From the NCBI RefSeq assembly GCF_032854445.1, contig NC_088301.1, positions 11,342,281 to 11,406,280 of the forward strand: 64,000 nucleotides of DNA, read 5' to 3'. The position numbers and the translations under genes were made by a program. Positions 35,401 through 46,472 of the stretch are shown piece by piece. This DNA comes from Liolophura sinensis (lineage: Eukaryota > Mollusca > Polyplacophora > Chitonida > Chitonidae). Below the pieces are notes generated by a model. That model saw only the letters and a program-made list of their open reading frames with translations, made no database searches and had not been told where the DNA came from. Each line of letters begins with the position of its first letter. Position 1 is the stretch's first letter.

Positions 35401-36974
35401 TCTGGAACTAAAAAACTAGAATAGCTAGAGGCTGGAAAAAGAACAGAATATATTTGGTACATCCCGATCTACCTGAAACTCAAATACATGTACATGCCTT
35501 GTCAGCTTTAAAAAGAAAACTGTATAAATAATTTATTTATTTATTTGATTGATGTTTTATGCTGTACTTAAGAATATTTCACTTATACGAAGGTGGCCAG
35601 CAAATATGGTGGGAGGAAACCGGGCAGAGCCCGGAGGAAACCCATGACCATCCACAGATTGCCGGCAGACCTTCCCACATACATCTGGACAGGAAGCCAG
35701 CATGAGCTGGACTTGAACTCATAGTGACTGCATTGGTGAGAGGCTCTGGGTCATTACGCTGCACTAGTGTGCTAACCAATTGAGCCACGGAGGCAACCCT
35801 GTATAAATAAACTGTCCATCATATTTTGTGCTTCTGTTACAGTTTGTGAAAATATAGGTCTCATTGTACAATGCATACTGGCTGTTCTTTTTTTGTATAT
35901 AATGGATAAAGTATTTTACTCTGTGGGTCACACTGGGTTTTTAGCGTGCATCTTCAGAGCCGAAACCTAACACAATTCTTTGTTGGCTGTAAGTCAACAC
36001 TATCAGAAAAAGAAGGGTCGATCAGTAGGAATTTTATTTTTTATTTCATTTTTAAAGAAATTAACATCTTGAGAAAAAACCTTCTTAACAACATTTCATA
36101 AAATTTATATAACACCTTTTTATATACTCAGTCGGGTTGCAGCCAACAAACATATTTTTAATGATGGCCTAACCACTGAACAGCTTCTCTCTGCTTAAGC
36201 TCTCCCTCTCCCTGTTTGGTCATGGCATCAGTGTTGATGACGAAGGTAAAAGCAACATGTTTTAACTGATAGTCACCCTTCAACATCGATTTTAAGCAGT
36301 GGTACTACAAAACATTTCAACGCCAAAATGTAATTGGCATAGTAAAGAGCACAGTTTTGAGTGGAATTAAACAAGTTCACAAATGCCAGTCAAAATATTT
36401 GGAATAAAGCAAAATATGACACAATGAACAACTACGAGCAGAGTTTCGTAAATCCTTAGCCATTCGTTCATTTTAAAAAGCCCATAAGTCTCCGATGACA
36501 GTAGTCAGTGTATATTGTAGGCCTACATGCCCACAGCCCTGTGTAACTTTACCAAAAACCACTGAATTAATCAGGAAATCGTCTAAATATTCAGGCAGTG
36601 TTTTGCTCTTTACAATACAAATGAAATATTATTACTTCGCTAATCCAATATTAATCGACCACTGAAATGTTTTCAAAATAATGACAGTGCAGGGTCACAA
36701 AACACCGTAGACGTTACATGCCATAGCTACAGTTACTAAATGCAGGGGTCATGAGTTAATGATTTGGGTCATTTCCCTCTTGTGATAATGAATCACTGTT
36801 ACAAAATAACAACGGCTGAACAGAGGGACACATAAAAAAAAAACTGACAAAGAAGACCAAGCATCGCTATGGTAAGCAAGCACATTTACCCATTCCATGC
36901 CAAATGACCACAGGTGTTGTCACGGCTGTCACAGCGGACAGACAGAGAAATAAACACAAAATTTTCACAAACAT
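26403..36974 (-). CDS. PPT1: Palmitoyl-protein thioesterase 1, complete, 294 residues in ten coding exons
   Basis: Lysosomal thioesterase that removes fatty acyl groups from cysteines of proteins during degradation. Exons in transcription order: 36974-36890, 34944-34835, 33782-33655, 33159-33089, 32484-32397, 32032-32018, 30808-30718, 29382-29284, 27258-27187, 26528-26403. All have GT-AG borders, phases match, and the sum is 885 nt. Residues 1-17 ([17 protein letters not shown]) look like a signal peptide. [18 protein letters not shown] and [14 protein letters not shown] are family hallmarks. The inferred triad is Ser102 (GFSQGG), Asp220 (KDTMVDP) and His276 (SDSDHL). The spacings of 118 and 56 equal those of human PPT1 (Ser115, Asp233, His289). 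[21 protein letters not shown] and [10 protein letters not shown] also match the family. No frame break or missing residue was found. The start ATG has A at -3 and lies head-to-head with TMEM65. Confidence 0.97.
26797..26846 (-). mobile_element. SINE 3' end fragment
   Basis: Reads ATTTGACTGGTGTTTCATGC then CATTCTCAAAAATATTCC, the inverse of the SINE terminus. Confidence 0.6.
27333..27524 (-). mobile_element. MITE-like repeat family A, complete inverted copy
   Basis: Bounded by CCCTAAATGACC on the left and GGTCATTTAGGG on the right, a perfect 12-bp terminal inverted repeat. The reverse complement carries GTGCATTTTTAGAGGCAAAT and AGTAGAATATCC. About 190 bp, in a PPT1 intron. This copy best defines the element ends. 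Confidence 0.7.
28024..28290 (+). mobile_element. SINE copy, full length but diverged
   Basis: Head GGCCTCCCTGGCAGAGAGGG, B-box region AAATTCAAGTCCAGCTC, core TTATGCTGGCTGCCGCTGTA and tail AATAAAATAAATAAATAA. In a PPT1 intron. Confidence 0.88.
28447..28687. repeat. Local tandem duplication in a PPT1 intron, about 133-bp period
   Basis: TTGAGGAACAGGTTCCACAT starts at 28447 and a near copy (TTGAGGAATAGGTTCCACAT) at 28580. Both run through AACCAGTTATGATG and CAACTCTGGAGATACCACGC to an ATGGGCA end. The two copies differ at several sites and by small gaps. Confidence 0.9.
31639..31802 (-). mobile_element. SINE copy, inverted 3' half
   Basis: TTATTTATTTGACTGGTC, GGCATTATGGTAGGAGGAAA, CCGGGCAGAGGCCGGGGGAA and CAGTCCTTCCCACTTACGG mark the inverse core. 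In a PPT1 intron. Confidence 0.85.
32018..32032 (-). other. PPT1: 15-nt microexon of PPT1
   Basis: Between TTTTTCAG and GTGAGT, only TTATGTGCAGGAAAA remains. It joins the AG left by exon 5 to the C that starts exon 7 and gives S-Y-V-Q-E-N, aligned with the SKVVQER region of human PPT1. Skipping it would keep the frame but delete five residues before [10 protein letters not shown]. Confidence 0.85.
32150..32335 (+). mobile_element. MITE-like repeat family A, copy in a PPT1 intron
   Basis: Holds GTGTAATTTTAGAGGCAAAT, CATTAGGATATCATCCTTTC, AAACAAACCATCAATCACCT and a right end AAATTTTAGGGCATTCACTG. Located between PPT1 exons 5 and 6. Confidence 0.6.
32633..32840 (-). repeat. 208-bp inverted duplication, left arm
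   Basis: The reverse complement matches 33981-34188 with about five differences over 208 bp. It lies in the PPT1 intron between exons 4 and 5. The long open frame across it on the minus strand appears at the other arm on the plus strand, and neither shows a domain. Confidence 0.95.
33329..33505 (+). mobile_element. MITE-like repeat family B, copy 3
   Basis: In the PPT1 intron between exons 3 and 4. Carries TTTTGAAATATTCCGAGAGT, TATAGAGAAATAACTTGCAG and TTTCACTGAAAAAAATGCAT, ending GTTGAAAAAGTTAAAGATTT. The order matches the copies in the alpha-2/delta gene. Confidence 0.6.
33981..34188 (+). repeat. 208-bp inverted duplication, right arm
   Basis: Contains TTGGTATGCTTCCTGTAACT, CTTAGTCCACCTAATTGTCT and ATGGTCCGCCAATAAGTCTG, all present inverted at 32633-32840. 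It lies in the PPT1 intron between exons 2 and 3, so the pair brackets exons 3 and 4. Confidence 0.95.
35532..35798 (-). mobile_element. Full-length SINE (same family), inverted, with 12-bp target-site duplication
   Basis: The reverse complement has the tRNA-like head (TGGCTCAATTGGTTAGC), B-box region and core, ending in the AATAAATAAATT tail. CTGTATAAATAA flanks it at 35520-35531 and 35799-35810. It lies in PPT1 intron 1. Confidence 0.92.
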
Positions 36975-37332
36975 CGTCGTCTGCTCTTCGCTTTTCCAGA
37001 TGTCGACAGCAACTTGCTAAGTGGGCTGGGCAGCCGCATTTTCGCACCAAACATTGCACCAGTTTGTTGTGAATCAAACCTTATATACATTTCTTATTAC
37101 AATATCAGACAGAACTCATTTATACAAAAATAACAAAATATTGTTTTAGAAAACTTACTATTCATTGTAACATGAAAGTACAGCAAATGTAGCTGTCCAG
37201 CAGTGCGGCTTGGAATCTTGCGATATACTGTCTAAGTTGCAGTGTTTTGAAATTTAGCGTGGCGTGTTGTACCAGGTTATATTATAATCAGACGTGTGTT
37301 TCGTCAGTGTGACACGTCTTTGCCTGGTAAAC
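36975..37332. promoter_or_regulatory. Shared divergent promoter region of PPT1 and TMEM65
   Basis: The two start codons are 358 bp apart and face away from each other, so both promoters and 5' UTRs must lie here unless there are unseen upstream exons. No clear TATA box is seen at either end. Confidence 0.65.
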
Positions 37333-40300
37333 ATGTCGCTTACCTGCTTGAGATGCAGTCGCCTTTTGTATTCAAATGTTGCATTGTCAGTGAAAGGCAC
37401 CTTGAAGCAAAGGGTATCCCTCAAACACACGAAGGTGGCGACCCCACCAAACAAATTCATCGACATCTACAGAGATTATCATGGCCATTTACCTGACGAA
37501 GAATCCGCCAAAGACTTTCTTGTCGCAATCGATTCCAAGGAAAGAGAACTTCTTCTACAGAGTCTGCTTCATTTCGAAGAAGATGAGAAACATGCGGGTA
37601 AAGTGATTAAACAACAACCGTCAACTGTCGATCTGAGACGACTAAGGGAGCTCCTGGCATCTGGGTACCCATCCAGGCTTTGCAGTTTTAACTTCACGTT
37701 ATAGGCTGCTAGTCTTAACATTCACAGCTCAAAAGTACACTTCGCTAACTTTATCATCGATAGACAGACAAGAGAAAAATGTTAGAGGTAGTAATGAACT
37801 CAAAGAGGGCATGTTAATGTTTGTACGCAGATATAGCTAGCTTTATTTGAAATTAATCACTAAACAATTTTCAGCGGTATGATACCCTGTTACAGGAGCT
37901 CTACTGGTACTCCAGTTTGGTTTCTGACCACATACTGATATATGACATATAGTATGTGGTGAGAGACTAGACTGGACTGTGTAGATAAGAGCTCTTGTGT
38001 ACCATGTGTGATGCACACGTTACATATAGTTTCTGTGTGACGGTCACTCGATACAGCTAATCTAGGTTTTAAAACGGTCATGTCTGTCATTCCACTTTTC
38101 AGACTGGACCATTTATTGCCTCAAACTAACGATGCTGTCTGGCTTCAGATATGCTTATCATTCATCCCTGTCCATTTCCTGAATATAATGTCTAATATTT
38201 TAGTTAAGCTCCAAACTGCTTAGTTTGAACCAGAAGTCCATGTAAAGAAAATGGGATGTACAGCCATTTCTGTAGTCAGGCAGTGCACTACTCCTAGAAC
38301 TGGCATAAGAACATATCATCTGATGGTTTCGTTAATCCTAATGAGAGTTTGATACATTTAAAAGTGGATGGCTTTCTGACTAGATTTTATCAAGCTCTCT
38401 GATGGTACATCAGTATGGTAGTTCTACACAGAGTGCTCACAAAAGGCAGTGTAACTAAATGACTAATTAATGACTGTTTCATGCATTTAAAAGTTATAAC
38501 GTTTGCTTCAGTGATAAGTTTGCTTTGTATGCTTTTTCTTTGTGTCATGTCCGAGAAAAGGATGGATTTTGACATATTGGCTGTGTCAACATGACGAAGA
38601 TCAACATTATATGTCAGTACTTAATAGCAGTATTCATGTGTAGGATAGTATATCACTGGAACCCAAGGCCCTGCAATCACTGCTTATCAGGCCCCGGTGA
38701 CTACAAGGGGTCGACAGTGCTTGTATGGTGATTTGAGCAATCTTACATTCATGGACATTGTTGAAGACCACTTGTCTTCCACCATTATGGTGTAAATCTC
38801 TGTAAGCCACATGTTGGAAATTTCGTAAGTAATTTGCCAAAGCTTGGTAGTTTATGTTGGGGACTCTGGTTTCCTCCAAGTGTCTTCTTATGAATTAAAA
38901 ATTCTTCAGTATGGTGTTAAGCAAATACAGTCAAATAAATAACCCAGGCTAAAGGGTGTCATGAGGCTATCCAGAAGTGAGGGTCTAGTCTGTGTTATGC
39001 CTGAGGAATATTTGTATACGCCCTAAAGCTTCATATGCGGGATAAGTGAACATGCTGTAGTAGAATGCTTGCAGTTTGGTATAGGAGTGTTGGTGGTAAA
39101 CTTGTGTGGCATATGGCCAGAGATCCTGGGCCGAGATCGGCTGTCATTTTTTTCATGTCTTTTGGGGGTCTCCGTGGCTGAGGGGTTTAACACCGCAACA
39201 TGACACAATGACTTGTGAGTTCAAGTCCAGCCCAAGCTGGCCTTCTGTCTTAGTAGTGTATGTACATGCACATACAGGTTTACGTGTTAACATGTGTTTT
39301 GAACCTTCATGTATTGATTCCTCTGACACTATTGCTGACATACTAGCCAGCTGATACCTGATTTATTAAAACAGCACTAATATGAGACAGGGACAGGGAG
39401 GGTGTATTGGTACACAGTATGTATATAGCAGACCATACACATTTCTATTAATCTTCAACAGTTGTATGTGTGCGTTTTTTGTGACTTTGTCATCGTTAAA
39501 TTTAAAGAAGCAAAACAGCAAACCATAATTAATGACTATCTTGGAAATGCCCAGAATGCACACTGTATATTAACTAGAAATTGAAAGTAATTTTTGTTAG
39601 TGCATGCTGTGTCAAATATTGGAGTCAGTCAATTGTGAAGTTAACTTGAAACTATTAATTTTAATTTTATTTATGCATGTCACGCCAATGGTCTAATCTA
39701 CAACTACATTATATCGCTGTCATTATTAAAATAGATTGTGAATTCTTTTCTTACAGCTGAAGCTGCACCTCCAACTAAAGATCAACTTCGTCTAGGTAAT
39801 GTATACTTAGTAGAGTCTTGTATGTAGAACATGTATTGTGGAGAGATTATAGAGAAGGCTCTACCAGTTCACAGTCTACCTATGCTCGAGCGGTGATATT
39901 TGGCCACAATCCAATTGGTCTGTTTTCCAATTTGCGCTTCTCTTTTATTGTTTGAACAGTGGGATAGGTATATTATGAGATGTGAAGTTTCGTGTGCTGG
40001 ATTTTGGTTAAGTCACATATGCATTCACAAGTTTTTCTTCAAGAAATGTGACCCTCTTTAAATCTTCCACCTTAACAACCACTAAAGCACTTTTTTCCAG
40101 TAGAATTTATGCATGCCATTATTAAGAAAAGGACCCTTAAGTGATTCATTTGTGTCAGTATTAAGAATGCAAGTTTCATAAAATAGATGAAAAGGCAAAA
40201 CTGTGCAAAGTATTTCTCTTCACCTCAGAGCTGTCTCAGAATATTTCAAAAAATTGGTTGAAGAATAGGGTAGGTTATGCACCAGTTGTAAACTGTAAAG

Positions 40301-43300
40301 TACACATAATTACACCTCCCTGACACATTTTTTTCCCAAAATGTGCAGCTTTGCATTGAAATTTTCCCAATTGTGAGGTAGCTGGCCCATTCCCAAATCT
40401 GTGGATTGCGAGCTCTGGGGGCTGTTTCTCAACGGTACCGTAATGCCTGTCACAAATACCAAAGTGGCGTATACTTTCAGTGTGCGATGTCATGGTGATT
40501 AAAGCAGCGTGATGGTACAACCCCTTGAGAGACAGCCCCATCTCTACTATTAGCAACATGTACGACCTGTCCATATGCATGGGCATGTAGGTGACTGAAT
40601 AAACCAACTCAAAAACCAACATTAATCACATAGGACATAGCTGTTCTATTTCCCTCCTTGGTACAGTTGTCTGTAAAGCTACAATATCTGAATGTATATC
40701 CCAGATGAAGCTGTCAGTCCTGGGCCATTTCTATGTGTAAATCCATTTTCTTGTAACTGTTTTGCAGAAAAGCCTGTCTAGGTTATAACACTCTTAGGAA
40801 ACATGTTTTATAAGAAAATTTGTATTTTAAGTTTAACAAAAAACAGGTATTCTAAACAATTTGTTTCCCTGTCAAACTGACTTCGTACATGTACAAATAA
40901 TTACTGAGTGCCTTGTCAGATCAAAAGTTGGGAAATTTTGTATGCATGTTAACCCGTTCATTTTACATGTACTGTTTTTTGTTTAACATATATATGTATG
41001 TATATTTAGTACATGCTACAGGAGTTGGTATAAATAGACACATTTACGTTGTATGTTTTATAAATTTGACATGTCTCTTTTGCAGTCTTACTGCACAATG
41101 CTCTTCCCTTTATTGGGTTTGGATTCCTGGACAACTTTATGATGATAGTAGCTGTAAGTTTTTATTAATTGTTTGAAGGAGAGTCGGAATTTTTTAAAGC
41201 GTATAGAATTGTACAGATATACGGGTTGACCTGTTATGTAATCTTTATTACAAACCAGAATACTTGTAGTTAAGATGTTGAATGATGTGATTTATGTTGT
41301 TTCTCTAACCCAATTCATTCAGCTTGGCACAACCTGCTTTTCAACAATGTAAAATTTCATTTCAGTGACATGTGCATTTTAAATTTTAAAACCACATTTT
41401 AAATGAAGTAAAATGTATTGTGGGTCTAGGATCAAGGGTGTTGTTATAATTGCAAAACCTACTTGCCAACTGTTCAAAGTATGTTGCATGGGATATTAAG
41501 TACATGCATTTTGTCATGAGGTTATTTGAACGTTTATGTGTAGTTCACTTCAGTATAAGGTAAAGCATATAAGCGTTGAATGGAGCCTTGATGTTGAATG
41601 TTGAAATGTATAATAAGCATATAAGCGTTGAATGGAGCCTTGATGTTGAATGTTGAAATGTATAATAAGCATATAAACATTGAATGCTATCAGTCTTACC
41701 AGTTGTAATATCGTATGCATACATACTTTCATGTTTTCAGGGTGAATATATCGACACAATGTTTGGGGCAGTGCTGGGCATATCTACAATGACAGGTGAG
41801 TTCATTGTGTACAGTTTGAGCATACTGGTTTCTGATGCATGAGGCTGCCATTAGAATCACGGTAGCCTGAATACTAGTTTCCTTTATTTTGAAATCTCAC
41901 ACATTTGGTTTCTCATTAACCCTTGATTTAAGGTTTCTCTTACCTGCTCTTCTGATTTTTTATGGTTGTGTGATTTAGAAAAAAAAACTAAAACAAAAAA
42001 CAGTTCAATATTAAAGACTTTTAAATAATATGGCATTTAACCTGTCTCTTTGCACTGATCATCACTCAGCAGGCTGAAATATTTTCTGTTAATAAATAAA
42101 ATATAAATAAAATTATTTTGTAACATGTAATGTATGAAGCACATTGAATTAATTTGTCATTATGGAGCTAACAATGCAACGACAAAAAAGTGAAAATTTG
42201 AATTAGCATCACATCAGTATTATCAAAATTTCAACTTTCACAAGGGTAAGCACTTTAACTATGCTTTAGATTTTGATGACACGTTGAAAATGGCTTTTCA
42301 GAAGCTGACCCAGGGGCTTGTTTCATGCCAGTTTGGACTAAAGTCCAAAACTTTGATCTTTTTTACAAAAGCAGATATTTGAAGCTGGATGCTGGCACTT
42401 GGTTGAAATAGTACTACAACAGCACACAGCATAGTCAAAATTTGTTGATTTGATACATATAGTTAAGAGTTCAATTTTGATTACAAGTTTAAGCCAAAGC
42501 CTGAAAAACGTTTTCTGAAACAGGCCCCAAATTCTGTCTTTCCTCCACACCAAATGTATTGATAATACATACTGGGTCCTTTCTCTGTTTTTCAGCCGCT
42601 GGTCTCGGTAATATGATATCGGATGTGGCTGGTGTAGGGTAAGTCAAAGTCCCGAGACTGGGACTGGTTGTTCACTGGAATTGAGAAATGGATTAAATTA
42701 AAGCATAAAGATAGCTTTATAGCCTGAAGAATTATTGATCTAACTGTTTTGAATGTTGGTATTTCTTTGCTGCGTTGTTTGCATGAAATGCCAAGTGTTT
42801 CAGCTTTCAAAGAAGATTGTCAGGTGATGGTATTACTTCCTTCTTTGGTCACTTCTTACATGAAGGTTTATGTTATATGTTAATACTTTTTTGACATGTA
42901 TATAAACTGCATGCACATATACTGTACATGCCATAGGAGTAGGTGTGCCAGCAACTTGTAGATGGTCATGGGTTTCCCTCAGGCTCTGCTTGATTTGCTT
43001 CCACCGTAATGCTGGCCGCTGTCGTAGAAGTGAAATATTCTCGAGGATGGGGTAAAACAAGAATCAAAGGAATAAATAAATCAACAGAAGTATGAGTGTT
43101 GAATAATGGTCATTTTGGTGAAATCATGTCTTTTATAATGTTAATAAAGACATGTGAGTTTCAGCAAAGAGGTGAAGTAAGATACCATACATGTAGTAAA
43201 CGTCTCTTCTTGACATAGTTTAAAATGTGTGTTTTTGCTTCAGGTCTGCCTCATACGTGGAGACGATGGCTGCTAAGGTGGGTGTGAAGGCTCCCCCGTT

Positions 43301-46300
43301 GACCCCACAGCAGATCCTGTTGAAGAGAACTCGCCGCTACTCCAACCTGGTGAGCTCATGGATATCACTAAAAAACACCCAGCTTAATGTGCTCTGTAAC
43401 TCAGTGAAATAAGGAGTTAGCGGGGTTCTAAAAGCTGCTTGTCAAAAATATCAACAAAATAGATATGGAAAAGTTCTGTTGGTCTGTGTGTACCCAGTTT
43501 TTTCCCGAACAAACTTTGAGAAGCAAAGGCATACATTAACACTGTGGTTGTCTAGCAGTAGTTAGCCAGTGTTTGGCCTATTTTGGTTTCCTACAAACAC
43601 ATAAGTAACTGGGCACCGTCAGCATATAAAATGTATTGGAATGAAAGCCATTCCATTTTGAGATGTCTTTGGTGGCCTAATGATGAGAGCTTCTGCCTCG
43701 AAGTCAGGAGATCCAGGATCACTGCCAGGTTGTTTCATACCAAATTTAATTTAAAAAATGGTACATGTTGCTGCCTTGTAGGTAAATGTTAGAACAAGGG
43801 AACAGGGCTGGTTGGCCAGGTGTCAGTGTAATGTGACGCAGTGGGATGTCATGTCTGGTGTCTTTCACATGATGCTTTATTTGCGGCAGCAGTTTGGCAG
43901 TATGGACTGTTCCTTTCACAAGAAAACACTGCATACGTACACACACCTAATGAATCCTCCATATGACTGAAAAATTGTTAGTTACAATGTAAAACTCTAA
44001 ATGTTCATACATTACATTTTACTGTCTGTGAAAGGTGTACTAGTGGCAAATGAGTGACAGACCACTGAATACCACATATAACGTAGAGTTTAGCCGAAAA
44101 TTTCTGGCCGTAAAGTTAAGCCGATTAGAGTTGCTGAAGGAGATGATGGGAGAGTGATCAGCCTCCAGCTGTGCAGTGGGCCCAGTGTGGTGAAGGCTGC
44201 TGGCCCTCGGAAGGGTAATTATACACCCACTAGCTCATCTAGACCCTCACTAAAACATTGTTTTCATCTTTGTGTCTGTCAGTCGTCGAAAAAATATGTT
44301 TTTTTTTTAACTTTTAACTTGCGGAAAATGCTCTAAAATTTTCCCCATCAGTTACTTCTGCACAGTCTGAGTTGGGGGTGACTTGACATATGAGATATTT
44401 ATTTATTTATTTATTTGATTGTTGTTTTATGCTGTACTCAAGAGTATTTCACTTATACGACAGTGACCAGCATTATGGTGGGAGGAAACCGGGCAGAGCC
44501 TGGGGGAAACCCACGACCATCCGCATGTTGTCATATGAGATATTAGCTCTCCCATTAAACTTCATGAAGGCTTAGGTTGCTAATCCACACAGTATGAGGG
44601 TCAACTACAGTACTTGACACTGAGGCTCCTAGATTTCCTGACCAGTCACCACCAGTATATTTACTCATGAATTGAAGTGAATAAAACATCAAGCGGCAAT
44701 TGCAACAAACTTGTATATTCCAAAAATGTGCACGCTAAACAGACCACTTCAAGTATTACTTCTGGGGTTCATAGGTTAAATTTGTGGGTTACACTTGCTG
44801 ACTTGATGGGCGAATGCTTAGCCTGATGATAGCATTATCCGGGGAATGGTGTTGTCCATTCACAGCTGTATAAATACGTTTAACAAATTGACGTACAAAG
44901 GTATTTCAGCAATATAGGTCTGATTGGCAAGTATCAGTCGTCAAGCTCTCGTAAAATAGCAGTGGAGTTTGCCACGTCTCACCCACATGTTGTTTCATGC
45001 TAATCGAAACTCTCTTCCCATTTTAGAAGAATTCTATTTTCCCGCCTTATCAAAATTGGGTACCTTCAGTTCAACACAAAAAACACATTTCAACAAAGTT
45101 TCCTAAACTAGATATACCATGTGTTCTAACCTCGTTCTCGCATTGTTATGACAGCCGATTGCCATGCACTGGACTAAGAAGTCAGAGTCGCATGTGCATA
45201 AATGTCAACAGGTAACTGACAGCTTACCGATTTCAACACTGACCAATTAGATGCATTTATTTTCACTCACTGGTCCCTTTAAATAGACACAATTGTGAAA
45301 TCCCCTGCCGAATCTGAACTAGCAAACAGAAGTCCATTAATTGAAATAAATCCACGTGCCAGGTGAAATGCATGTACAGTAATTTTCGTGAGACCGCTTT
45401 GAACCTGGCTACTAAGCCATTTCAGTAAAGCCATATAGTCATGTCTTTCAGTGGATTACGCGACACAGGTAGCCCATTTACAGTGAGTAGAATTAAAAGC
45501 CCTTGCTAAAACATCAGGTAGTCGGATTGGGTCTCTGCTGTGATTGAAGGTCTCCTAAACCATGGTGAAACTTCAAAGACTATACCCAGAGCTGTGCAAA
45601 ACTTTGGGATTAGCCATGATATCAATACAACTCGGCTGTTTATATCTGAATTCTTAATAGCTTATACATGTAATTTGGCACCTCCCCCCCCCCCCCTCCC
45701 CCTTCCAATTTCCATGTAATGAATGCTATTGTTAGATCAATACTACACTTGCCTACACTGGTAACGTGTGATCATGAGTTCTGATAAAAGCAATTTGCGT
45801 GAAAATGGATTTTCTTGCTCCAACATGTAAAGCCGAACCTAATCACGGTAAGTCGGAGCAGTGAAGTGTTGTATTTATGTATGTAAATTAGCTTCTAAAA
45901 TACATATGGGCTTTTATTTACTTTATCCTAGACACATATTTGTAGTGCGGTGATGTTTTTAAAGACCTGCGCGCTCATCAATGTAGGCCTATTTGTTATT
46001 GATCCATCGCCTAATCTCAACCTGCCTGCTTTGGCACGACATACTCTCGCAGACCACGCGTGAAACATGCATTCTGGTAGAAGGTATGTAGAGATGGTAG
46101 GCCTACCAGTGCTAACATTTCGTTGCTCACAGAAGCGTTTTGGCATGACTCACTCGGCACGCCGTGCGTGAGATGTGCATTCTGGCAGTAGCTGTGTAGC
46201 GATTCTACAGGAGCTATCTGTTGCATGTTCAGTCATGTGTGAGGGCATTCATTGAGCTTGTCACACTTACTGTGATCAGGTGAACACGCACCTCAGACCC

Positions 46301-46421
46301 CTACTGCCCTACAGCTGTGTCCAGTTACCAATTGGACACAAGGAATCTTGGGATACACTTCTCAAAATCATCAGCTAAACTCTGTGTGATATACGATACC
46401 TATTATACCTAGATTGTCAAA

Positions 46422-46472
<51 letters not shown>

